Part shown: positions 1 through 7,603 of the stretch, one piece after another
Numbering within the stretch: the stretch's first letter is position 1
Layout: the number at the start of each line of letters is the position of its first letter
DNA from: Deltaproteobacteria bacterium
GTDB lineage: Bacteria; Desulfobacterota; Syntrophia; Syntrophales; UBA5619
Length of the DNA: 9,487 nucleotides
Reading direction: 5' to 3'
Assembly (NCBI GenBank): GCA_026388345.1
Contig: JAPLJY010000280.1
Coordinates: forward strand, 1 to 9,487
The notes under the pieces: model-generated
What the model saw: only the letters and a program-made list of their open reading frames with translations
Told to the model about the DNA's origin: nothing
Database searches by the model: none
Translations under genes and position numbers: made by a program

Positions 1-528
1 CAGCAGCAGCGCGATCGCGTCATCCGGGGTGTTGTCCGGCTTTCCCTGATAGCCGAGCCGGTCGGGCCGCCGGATGTACCGCCGGTCGATGGCCAGCAGC
101 ACGCCGAACAGCACGGCCAGGCCGAAGAGGTCCATCAGGAAGGAGAAGACCAGGTAGAAGGTTCCGCGGAGGAAGGTCCAGCCGAGCGGCTCCGTGATGT
201 GAAATTCCGTGGCGTCGAAAGCCGCCCCGAAGAGCAGGACCAGAAAACCGAAGAAGATCAGTCCGTGCATGATCCCGGGATAGGGGTCCCGGAAGGTCTT
301 CCACTGGACGAGCCCGTTCATCAAGAGCGACCGGATCCGCTCCTTGAGGCGGTCAGTACGGATCTCCGGCTTGCCGACGGCAACCCACATCCGCCACCGT
401 CGGTAGATGCCGTAGGCGAAGATGACGAGGGCGATCGCGGTGAAGAAAAAAAGGACGGGCTCAAAATATTCGGCATTCCAGAAGACCTGCCTGCCTTCGT
501 TTCCGACCGAAAATACGACGTGCTCCAT
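1..528 (-). CDS. Membrane-bound Fe-S oxidoreductase, probable ETF:(mena)quinone oxidoreductase, N-terminal part (runs off the left edge)
   Basis: Seen: an open frame from ATG at 528 through base 1, 176 codons with no stop, preceded by GGGAGGGG (531-538). Three hydrophobic stretches lie at about residues 22-43, 86-104 and 122-146, with basic segments between them. The motif PGIMHG (84-89) carries a histidine (H88) at the start of the second helix. Known: this pattern fits the NarI-like cytochrome b domain that begins the membrane Fe-S oxidoreductases encoded beside etfBA. Their C-terminal part, not visible here, holds ferredoxin-type and HdrD-like CCG domains. They move electrons from reduced EtfAB to menaquinone. 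Inferred: H88 is a candidate haem ligand, and the position directly downstream of etfBA supports the EMO assignment. A general NarI-type or HdrD-like subunit of another complex is the main alternative, because all Fe-S domains lie outside the window. Confidence 0.82.
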   Translation of the reverse strand, partial: MEHVVFSVGNEGRQVFWNAEYFEPVLFFFTAIALVIFAYGIYRRWRMWVAVGKPEIRTDRLKERIRSLLMNGLVQWKTFRDPYPGIMHGLIFFGFLVLLFGAAFDATEFHITEPLGWTFLRGTFYLVFSFLMDLFGLAVLFGVLLAIDRRYIRRPDRLGYQGKPDNTPDDAIALLL

Positions 529-591
529 AACCCCTCCCGATGAACCGCAAACCCGCTTCCGGAATCCTGTTCCCCCGTGCGGTAGGACAGT

Positions 592-611
592 GGGGCGGCG
601 ATGGCCGCCCC
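592..611 (-). other. GC-rich intercistronic hairpin between etfA and the oxidoreductase gene
   Basis: GGGGCGGC (592-599) and GCCGCCCC (604-611) form a perfect 8-bp stem with a 4-nt loop. It starts 17 nt past the etfA stop codon, inside the 100-bp gap before the oxidoreductase gene. No T tract follows on the minus strand, so it is not a typical intrinsic terminator. It could be an RNA processing or stability element, or a short REP-like repeat. The function is inferred; only the symmetry is seen. Confidence 0.5.
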
Positions 612-628
612 GTACCATCCGCCGGATA

Positions 629-1606
629 TCATGCAAGCAGCTTCTTGCACTCTTTGGTGAATTCGGGAACGACCTTGAAGAGATCGTCCACGATGCCGTA
701 GTCCGCCTTCGTGAAGATGGGCGCCTCGGCATCCTTGTTGATCGCCACGATGAATTTCGAGGAGCTCATCCCGGCCAGATGTTGAATGGCGCCGGAGATG
801 CCGCAGGCGATATAGAGGTTCGGGGAAACGATCTTGCCGGTCTGTCCCACCTGATCGGACTGGGGTCTCCAGCCCGCATCCACCGCCGCGCGGGACGCGC
901 CGACGGTGGCGCCGAGGACGGCCGCCAGTTCTTCGATGATGGCGTATCCCTCCGGCCCCTTCATGCCGCGGCCGCCGGAGACGATGATGTTGGCCTCCGT
1001 CAGGTCCGCCTTGCCGCTCGTATCCTTCTGCACCTCGAGGACCTTCGTCTTGAGTCGGCCCGCGTCCAAGGCCGGATCGAACTTCACGACGGCGCCGGCC
1101 TTCGCGTTCTCCACCATCGGGAAGACGTTCGGCCGCAGGGAGGCCATCTGCGGAAAGGTGGAGAAGACCACCTCACCGAAGCATTTGCCGGCATACATCG
1201 GCCGGATCGCGAGCAGTTTGCCGTCGGCGATCTTCACGTCCGTGCAGTCCGTCGCCATGCCCGTCGCCAGTTTCCCGACGAGACGGGCGGAGAGGTCCTT
1301 TCCTTGGGTCGAGGCGCCCAAAAGCAGGATGGCCGGATCGTTCTCCTTGACCGCCTTCGCCACCGCCTCCGCATGGGCGTCCGTCGTGTAGGGTTCGAGG
1401 GCGGGACTGTCCGCCACAAAGACCTTGTCCACGCCAAATTTGCCCAATTGCCCGGCAATCCCCTCGACCCCCGAGCCGCAGAGAACGGCGCACACCTCTT
1501 CCCCGAGGAGGTCCGCCAGCTTCCGGGCCGTGCTGGCCAGTTCAAAGCTGATCTTGCGGAAGGCGCCGTCCCGCTGTTCTGCAACAATCCATACACCTTT
1601 TGCCAT
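629..1606 (-). CDS. etfA: Electron transfer flavoprotein, alpha subunit
   Basis: EtfA pairs with EtfB, binds FAD and carries electrons from acyl-CoA dehydrogenases to a membrane oxidoreductase. The 325-residue product has the usual two parts. The N-terminal alpha/beta domain covers about residues 1-190. The C-terminal FAD domain has GGRGMK (211-216), GASRAAVDAGW (236-246), QVGQTGKIV (252-260), YIACGISGAIQH (265-276, the classical ETF-alpha signature) and AINKDAEAPIF (288-298). There is no extra N-terminal ferredoxin domain. Three ATGs lie close together at 1624, 1612 and 1606. The last is chosen because GGAGG sits 8 nt before it, which is too close for 1612 and downstream of 1624. It follows etfB after a 164-bp gap filled mainly by a palindromic repeat and precedes the membrane oxidoreductase by 100 bp. 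The family call is very secure; the physiological partner is inferred from context. Confidence 0.96.
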   Translation of the reverse strand: MAKGVWIVAEQRDGAFRKISFELASTARKLADLLGEEVCAVLCGSGVEGIAGQLGKFGVDKVFVADSPALEPYTTDAHAEAVAKAVKENDPAILLLGASTQGKDLSARLVGKLATGMATDCTDVKIADGKLLAIRPMYAGKCFGEVVFSTFPQMASLRPNVFPMVENAKAGAVVKFDPALDAGRLKTKVLEVQKDTSGKADLTEANIIVSGGRGMKGPEGYAIIEELAAVLGATVGASRAAVDAGWRPQSDQVGQTGKIVSPNLYIACGISGAIQHLAGMSSSKFIVAINKDAEAPIFTKADYGIVDDLFKVVPEFTKECKKLLA

Positions 1607-1645
1607 GTTCATATCCTCCGTCATTCAACGAATATTCAATGATGA

Positions 1646-1768
1646 GCGGCTTCGCAAAAAGCTCCAGAGGCAAGGCGCGCGACACCGAGGAGTGAGGCGT
1701 ACTGTTCCGTACGCCGCAACGACGCAGGGGGAAGCGCAACGCAGCCTATGGACTTTTCCCGAAGTCGC
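1646..1768. repeat. 123-bp imperfect palindromic element between etfB and etfA
   Basis: The outer arms are imperfect inverted repeats. The left arm (1646 onward) contains CTTCG, then AAAAG, TCCA and AGGC. The right arm (ending at 1768) contains the complements GCCT, TGGA, CTTTT and CGAAG in mirrored order. The centre holds a perfect 7-bp stem, GGCGTAC (1696-1702) and GTACGCC (1709-1715), around TGTTCC. It begins 2 bp after the etfB stop codon and ends about 40 bp before the etfA start, leaving the etfA ribosome site intact. The short frames across it look non-coding. From memory, very similar sequences are scattered in many copies through Desulfobacterota genomes, so I call it a dispersed non-autonomous (REP- or MITE-like) element. 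Copy number cannot be tested from one window. Confidence 0.75.
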
Positions 1769-1770
1769 AT

Positions 1771-2541
1771 TTAGATAACCTTCGCCTCTTCCCTCAGCAG
1801 CTTGGCCAGTTCCGCGGCCTTCGCCGCCGGGTCGTCGCCGCAGATGATTTTTCCCGCGGCCCTGGCCGGAGGCGGCACAAACCGGGCAACCTTTGCGTTG
1901 GCCGCAACCGTAACGCCAAGCGTAGCGGCGTCCTTCACATCGACCGGTTTCTTCTTGGCCTTCATGATCCCGGGGAGGGACGCATAGCGGGGTTCGTTGA
2001 GCCCCTTCTGGGCCGACACGACGCAGGGGAGCGGGCACTCAATCAGGAGCTGCGCACCTTCGATGGGCCGGATGACCTTGACGGCGCCGCCCGTAAACTC
2101 AAACTTGGTGATCACCGTGACCTGGGGGATGCCCAGCAGCTCGGCCAGGACGGCGCACACCTGACCGGAATCATCGTCGATGGCCCGCTGGCCGCAGAAG
2201 ATGATATCATAGGGAATCCCCTTGATCGCCGCGGCCAGGGCCGAGGCTGTGGCAAAGGCGTCCGCACCGTCGAACACCGGATCGCAGATGTGGATCCCCT
2301 TGTCGGCGCCCATCGCGAGGGCGGTCCGGATCGTCTCCATCGCCCGCTGTGGACCGACGGAAACGATGGTCACATCGCCGCCGTTTTTCTCCTTCAGCCG
2401 CAGGGCCTCTTCCACGCCGAACTCGTCATAGGGGTTCATGACCCACTTGATGCCCCCTTCCTCGATCCCCGAACCGTCCGGTTTTACCTTGATCTGGGCC
2501 TCCGTATCCGGAACCTGTTTTACGCACGCAACGATATTCAC
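1771..2541 (-). CDS. etfB: Electron transfer flavoprotein, beta subunit
   Basis: EtfB forms the heterodimer with EtfA and supplies the nucleotide-binding half of the flavoprotein. The 256-residue product matches the normal family length. It opens with NIVACVKQVPDTEA (2-15), has NPYDEFGVEEALRLKE (36-51), the nucleotide-site motif AIDDDSGQV (120-128) and the conserved SLPGIMKAKKKP (188-199). The start is GTG at 2541, where the conserved N-terminus begins; AAGGAGG lies 5 nt upstream. A longer frame to 2607 has no such site and adds residues foreign to the family. AIDDDSGQV resembles classical AMP-binding ETFs more than the GDT form I associate with bifurcating ETFs; this is a suggestion only. 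It lies 236 bp after acs on the same strand and ahead of etfA, so it is probably in one operon or sub-operon with them. Confidence 0.96.
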   Translation of the reverse strand: MNIVACVKQVPDTEAQIKVKPDGSGIEEGGIKWVMNPYDEFGVEEALRLKEKNGGDVTIVSVGPQRAMETIRTALAMGADKGIHICDPVFDGADAFATASALAAAIKGIPYDIIFCGQRAIDDDSGQVCAVLAELLGIPQVTVITKFEFTGGAVKVIRPIEGAQLLIECPLPCVVSAQKGLNEPRYASLPGIMKAKKKPVDVKDAATLGVTVAANAKVARFVPPPARAAGKIICGDDPAAKAAELAKLLREEAKVI

Positions 2542-2662
2542 CTTTTCCTCCTTCCCGAATGCGCATGAGCCATGGCGTCCATGACCAGCGGATCGCGCAT
2601 CCGCCAAAAAAATTCCGACCGCTTCTGTTGTAGCAATAAAGAACCTGTGCCGCCTGCCGCAT

Positions 2663-2693
2663 ATGATCCCAAGAAACGCATCCTAAGGATCAT
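2663..2693. promoter_or_regulatory. 7-bp dyad upstream of etfB, possible operator
   Basis: ATGATCC (2663-2669) and GGATCAT (2687-2693) are exact inverted repeats with centres 24 bp apart. They lie about 120-150 bp before the etfB start. Such spacing could suit a dimeric regulator, but a 7-bp dyad can occur by chance and no convincing etfB promoter was found beside it. The function is speculative. Confidence 0.3.
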
Positions 2694-2694
2694 T

Positions 2695-2719
2695 CCGGCC
2701 TCCGGATCCGGAGGGCCGG
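2695..2719. other. Near-perfect palindrome downstream of acs
   Basis: The core TCCGGATCCGGA (2701-2712) is a perfect 12-bp palindrome. CCGGCC (2695-2700) and GGCCGG (2714-2719) flank it, with a single extra G at 2713. It lies about 20 bp beyond the acs 3' stem-loop on the minus strand and has no T tract. It may act with that stem-loop as an RNA 3'-end or stability structure in the 236-bp acs-etfB gap, or be a short repeat. Confidence 0.4.
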
Positions 2720-2738
2720 CCTAAGTCTTCTTGCCCCT

Positions 2739-2767
2739 GTCCTCCCCGCAAAACCGGCGGGGAGGAC
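2739..2767 (-). terminator. Strong stem-loop just after acs, possible terminator or attenuator
   Basis: GTCCTCCCCGC (2739-2749) pairs perfectly with GCGGGGAGGAC (2757-2767) around a 7-nt loop, beginning about 10 nt after the acs stop codon. The 11-bp GC-rich stem would be very stable. On the minus strand the following bases are AGGGGCAAGAAG, not a U tract, so it is not a canonical intrinsic terminator. It may weaken read-through into etfB or protect the acs mRNA end. Confidence 0.45.
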
Positions 2768-2777
2768 ATCATCTCAT

Positions 2778-4754
<1,977 letters not shown>

Positions 4755-4850
4755 GGTGACCTCCCTTTTCGCTGAATTATTTTTTTACGCTTGATTGACT
4801 TTTACGTAAGCATCATTGCTTCCGACCGCCCGGGCCCCCTTCCGGAACAT

Positions 4851-4951
4851 CCCGCCGTTCCATCCGGCGGGTACGCGCCCTTCCCCCATCTTGTGATCCG
4901 CGACGTGGACCGCAATCACGGATGGCCGGTCCGGCACGGAAAAAGACCGGC
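4851..4951 (-). other. Two hairpins in the presumed acs 5' leader
   Basis: CCCGCCG (4851-4857) pairs with CGGCGGG (4865-4871) around a 7-nt loop. GCCGGTC (4925-4931) pairs with GACCGGC (4945-4951) around a 13-nt loop. Both are perfect 7-bp stems. They would lie in the acs transcript if it starts near 4955, about 100-170 nt before the start codon. I do not recognise a known riboswitch class. A leader role is inferred. Confidence 0.35.
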
Positions 4952-4961
4952 AAAAGATTCG

Positions 4962-4990
4962 ATTGTATTGATAAAAAGGATACTTAAGAA
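4962..4990 (-). promoter_or_regulatory. acs: Candidate sigma70-type promoter for acs
   Basis: On the minus strand TTCTTA (4990-4985) and TACAAT (4967-4962) are separated by 17 bp. The -10 matches five of six consensus bases and the -35 only three. The surrounding sequence is AT-rich compared with the rest of the window. It would start transcription near 4955 and leave a leader of about 200 nt. No better promoter was seen closer to acs. Confidence 0.35.
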
Positions 4991-5671
4991 AGCAACCCCG
5001 ATTAACCACTAAGGAGGGAAGAATTCCGCTCTCCGGGGAAGAACCCGAAGCACCCCCGCCCAAGTCAACCGGTCTCTGATCATGACAAGCAAAACTGCCG
5101 CTTCGGAATATCTTCAATTGGGGCACAGATTCAGACCACCAAGAGACGTCACTGATCGTGAACGGCGGTCACTATATGACCAGAGGTCATGTCATTTTTT
5201 GTATGCTCTATATCAAGATGCACCGGATGTCAAGAAATATTTTGGAACCGAAAAGAGAACCGTTTCGGGTATGCAAACGCACCCCCGCCCCAGTTGTTCC
5301 GCCTCACTTTCTTGCCTTGAGGGAAGGCGATCCGCTTATTTTGCAGTCGGTGAAAACCGGCCGGTGTGTTTTTTTCGACACACCCGAATGGTTTTTCCCG
5401 GCCAATTTTACCCCGGCTTTTCCCCGCACCTGCGGGCAATCGGAGGGTTCGGAGGGACGCGACCGGAGGGAACCCGCGGGGAGCAATCTTGTATGTTATT
5501 GTTTATCATCGGTTTTTATTGAATAACCCGCCTGATCTGTGCCGGACGTCTACAGATCGGCCGCAAACGGTCCATCTGTTGGTGTGGTTATTGCAGCGAT
5601 TATTACAGCGGTGTCCGCATATCTTTTCACGGCGGGTGCATTCCGCACCGCAGCCCGGGAAAGATTGGGGC
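4991..5671. other. Intergenic region with no convincing gene between acs and the porin
   Basis: Open frames occur here on both strands (for example 5082-5522 and 5158-5526, overlapping in different frames). None has a Shine-Dalgarno sequence at its start, a recognisable product, or the strong GC bias at third positions seen in the real genes. The stretch is locally AT-rich, near 5190-5220 and 5490-5525. It contains small inverted repeats: GGTGTGT/ACACACC (5363-5384) and GATCTGT/ACAGATC (5534-5558). It also has a 12-bp direct repeat GCACCCCCGCCC (5050-5061 and 5279-5290) and three CGGAGGG copies (5441-5470). It may hold regulatory sites, an unrecognised small RNA, or gene remnants. Confidence 0.55.
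5148..5194. promoter_or_regulatory. Cluster of GTCA/TGAC half-sites, possible operator array
   Basis: GTCACT occurs at 5148-5153 and 5168-5173. GGTCA (5167-5171) and TGACC (5177-5181) form an inverted pair. ATGACC (5176-5181) and GGTCAT (5185-5190) form a second with a 3-bp spacer. TGTCA (5190-5194) follows, then a T6 run. Successive GTCA copies begin 20 and 18 bp apart, close to two helical turns, which would place bound dimers on nearly one face. It lies in the divergent region, upstream of both acs and the porin. No regulator is encoded in the window, so the protein is unknown. Confidence 0.4.
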
Positions 5672-5700
5672 TTGACATCGCCCGTGGGCGGTGTTATCGT
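5672..5700 (+). promoter_or_regulatory. Sigma70-type promoter of the porin gene
   Basis: A consensus TTGACA (5672-5677) is followed after exactly 17 bp by TATCGT (5695-5700), four of six -10 matches. Transcription would start near 5707 and give a leader of about 188 nt before the porin ATG. This is the best promoter match in the window. Confidence 0.65.
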
Positions 5701-5706
5701 CGCCGC

Positions 5707-5894
5707 AATATTCTGTCAAAGGAGGTGATGTCCCGAGCAGATGTTCAGGCGGTTCCCGGGGGCTAAAGAAGGCTCCCCAGCCGGCAGCGGACCGGCGGTC
5801 AGCGGGCCGCAAGCGGAGACGCGAAAGCGTCGGTTGTTTCAAGGATGGTCCCCATGCCCGTGGGGATCAAAACAGACAAAACAGGAGGAAAGAA
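5707..5894 (+). promoter_or_regulatory. Structured 5' leader of the porin mRNA
   Basis: Several stems are visible in order. A GC-rich stem spans about 5758-5778. A perfect GACGC/GCGTC hairpin with a GAAA tetraloop lies at 5818-5831. A stem TCCCCAT/GTGGGGA (5849-5866, one wobble pair) ends just before the porin ribosome site AGGAGG (5883-5888). Near the 5' end, AAAGGAGGTGAT (5718-5729) matches the full complement of the usual 16S rRNA 3' tail. An ATG follows only 2 nt after the GGAGG and would encode 12 residues (5728-5766). I checked by eye for cyclic-di-GMP and cobalamin type motifs and did not find them. Regulation of porin translation by this leader is an inference. Confidence 0.45.
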
Positions 5895-7379
5895 ATGAAG
5901 AAATTTTTGGTCGTTTTACTGTCGCTGGGGCTGATCGTGGCCTTCGGCGCGACCGCCTCGGCCCTGGACGTGAAGTTCAGCGGCCAGTACTACGTGGTCG
6001 GCGTGTATGACAACAATGATACACTGGAGGATTCCACCACCACTTCCCGCGCCATGTTCTTCCAGAGGTTCCGGCTCCAGTCCGACTTCAAGGTCGCCGA
6101 AGGCCTGACCATGACGGCCCGGTTCGACGCCCTGGAGAAACAGTGGGGCCAGTCTGACTGGTTCGGCAGCCAGGACAGGACCAACTCCCGCGGGGCGTAT
6201 CCCAAATACGGCGGGAACGTCCAGGGTTCGCCGGGAACAGTTCCAGCGACGGGATCTGCAACCAACGGCGGCGTAACGGGCGGCTACAACCGCAGTGCCC
6301 AGGAGAACATCGAGTTTGAGCGTGCCTATGTAACGTTCAATACCGCCATCGGCCAGTTCCAGGTCGGCTATCAGGCGGCCGATCAGTGGGGCACCGTGTT
6401 CGGCGACAGCGAGAACTCCCGTCCGCGGATCGTGTATGCCACGCAGTTGGGTCCCTTAACCCTGCTGGGCATCTACGAGAAGGTTTTCGAAGCGGATACG
6501 TCCAACGAAACCGCCACCGGCGTCGCCGTCGGCACTGCCTCCTACATCGGCAAGACCGACGCGGACAACGACAACTACGCCCTGGCCGGTATCTACAACT
6601 TCAAGGGCGGCGAAACCGGTCTGCTCTTGAGATACTACGCCTACAACTCGAATAGGATACAAGCAACTCCATTCAAAACGAAGCAGACCCTCGTGTCGCC
6701 TTACATGAAGGCGACATTCGGCCCGGTCTACGTCGAGGCCGAAGTCAACTATCTGTTCGGCAAGGCCTCCGAGTATGAAAACGGCGCCGCCGTCGACGTC
6801 GACAGGTCGGCCTGGAGCGCCTACGCGAAGGCGAAAGTGAATGTCGGCCCGGCCTATTTCGGCGGCCAGATCGGCTGGGTCAAGGGCGACGGCGACGATC
6901 GCAACACCAACACCTCCGGTCTGATCGGCGGAAACGACTGGAAGCCGACCCTGATCTTGATGAACGTCGATACGCACACCTACAAGCCGCTGCCCTCCGC
7001 GAGTGCCACGGCACAGACTGTCGGCAATACGTACAACTACGAGAAGACGGACGCGAAGGGTCTTCTGCTCTACAACATCTTCGGCGGCGTCAACCCGACG
7101 CCGAAACTGAATGTGGAAGCGAATCTGTCCTTCGCCAAGTTTGACACGAAAAAGGCGTGGAACACGACGCGTACCACCCAGACGGAGCTCCAGTCCGACA
7201 GTATCGGAACGGAATTCGACGTGACGGCGACCTACAAGCTCTACGACAACCTCACCTACATGGTGGGTGCGGGTTATCTGTGGTCCGGCGACGCCTTCAA
7301 GGGCACCATCTCGGCCCCCACGATGTCCACGGTCGGCAACGACTACCTCCTGATGAACAAACTGACCCTGAACTTCTAA
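5895..7379 (+). CDS. Outer-membrane beta-barrel porin-like protein
   Basis: The product has 494 residues. A signal peptide is clear: MKKF, a hydrophobic core through about residue 18, and an ASA cleavage site ending at residue 23. The mature part has many short alternating segments rich in Tyr, Gly and Asn, broken by Gly/Asn/Ser/Thr-rich loops, as in barrels. It ends LLMNKLTLNF, with the terminal Phe that the BAM machinery recognises. The near-terminal YKLYDNLTYMVGAGYLWSGDAFKG-like stretch (only its start is quoted exactly: YKLYDNLTYMVG) resembles porin-like proteins of Desulfobacterota. The start ATG has GGAGG 6 nt upstream. The frame stays open upstream to 5691 but that extension would precede the signal peptide. 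It has its own promoter and terminator, so it is probably monocistronic. The substrate is unknown; it may be a general or anion-type diffusion channel. Confidence 0.85.
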   Translation: MKKFLVVLLSLGLIVAFGATASALDVKFSGQYYVVGVYDNNDTLEDSTTTSRAMFFQRFRLQSDFKVAEGLTMTARFDALEKQWGQSDWFGSQDRTNSRGAYPKYGGNVQGSPGTVPATGSATNGGVTGGYNRSAQENIEFERAYVTFNTAIGQFQVGYQAADQWGTVFGDSENSRPRIVYATQLGPLTLLGIYEKVFEADTSNETATGVAVGTASYIGKTDADNDNYALAGIYNFKGGETGLLLRYYAYNSNRIQATPFKTKQTLVSPYMKATFGPVYVEAEVNYLFGKASEYENGAAVDVDRSAWSAYAKAKVNVGPAYFGGQIGWVKGDGDDRNTNTSGLIGGNDWKPTLILMNVDTHTYKPLPSASATAQTVGNTYNYEKTDAKGLLLYNIFGGVNPTPKLNVEANLSFAKFDTKKAWNTTRTTQTELQSDSIGTEFDVTATYKLYDNLTYMVGAGYLWSGDAFKGTISAPTMSTVGNDYLLMNKLTLNF

Positions 7380-7417
7380 GGGCGGCTTGTCTCATGAAGG
7401 CTTAACCCTTTAAACCG

Positions 7418-7448
7418 GCCCCGGGGAGAAATCCCCGGGGCTTTTTTT
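7418..7448 (+). terminator. Intrinsic terminator of the porin gene
   Basis: GCCCCGGGGA (7418-7427) pairs perfectly with TCCCCGGGGC (7432-7441) around a GAAA tetraloop and is followed by seven T residues (7442-7448). It lies 38 bp past the porin stop codon. This is a textbook Rho-independent terminator on the plus strand. Confidence 0.95.
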
Positions 7449-7521
7449 CGTTTCCCTTTCCATTCCCCCCGTTCCCCGTCCCCTCTTTGCGAATGGGAGC
7501 CGCCGGCCGCCTCCCTAAATC

Positions 7522-7551
7522 TTGACCGCCCAGACCAAAGCATGGTATGGA
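7522..7551 (+). promoter_or_regulatory. Weak candidate promoter for the zinc-ribbon gene and hflX
   Basis: TTGACC (7522-7527) matches five of six -35 bases. After 18 bp comes TATGGA (7546-7551), a poor -10 with three matches. It lies between the porin terminator and the next gene, where a promoter is expected. Nothing else notable was seen in 7449-7603. Confidence 0.3.
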
Positions 7552-7603
7552 TTCATCAGGGCCTGAGGAATCGGAGGGGCCAATCCAGGCAGCGGGGAAT
7601 TCC

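Noticed and set aside
422..1642. 406-codon plus-strand frame opposite etfA
   Set aside because: It is the antisense shadow of etfA, whose motifs are unmistakable; there is no ribosome site and the translation is low-complexity.
2610..2660. Sigma54-type promoter upstream of etfB (GGCAC ... TTGCT on the minus strand)
   Set aside because: The distance between the GG and GC elements is 15 bp, not the required 10.
4785..5126. Minus-strand 113-codon frame upstream of acs
   Set aside because: No ribosome site, no family resemblance, and it overlaps the candidate acs promoter and leader hairpins.
5363..5384. GGTGTGT/ACACACC hairpin with a T-rich loop as a terminator
   Set aside because: The T run is inside the loop, not after the stem, and no gene ends here.
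5082..5526. Overlapping plus-strand frames of 146 and 122 codons
   Set aside because: Two different frames are open over the same bases, with no Shine-Dalgarno sequence and no recognisable product.
5539..5766. 75-codon frame with a hydrophobic stretch (VGVVIAAIITAVSAYL), faintly like an OadG-type subunit
   Set aside because: It starts at GTG with no ribosome site, its third positions are not GC-biased, and it contains the porin promoter. Probably chance.
5741..6010. 89-codon frame starting in the porin leader
   Set aside because: It runs into the porin gene in another frame, is Arg/Gly/Pro-rich as expected of a GC-rich shadow, and its ATG is 15 nt from the SD-like sequence.
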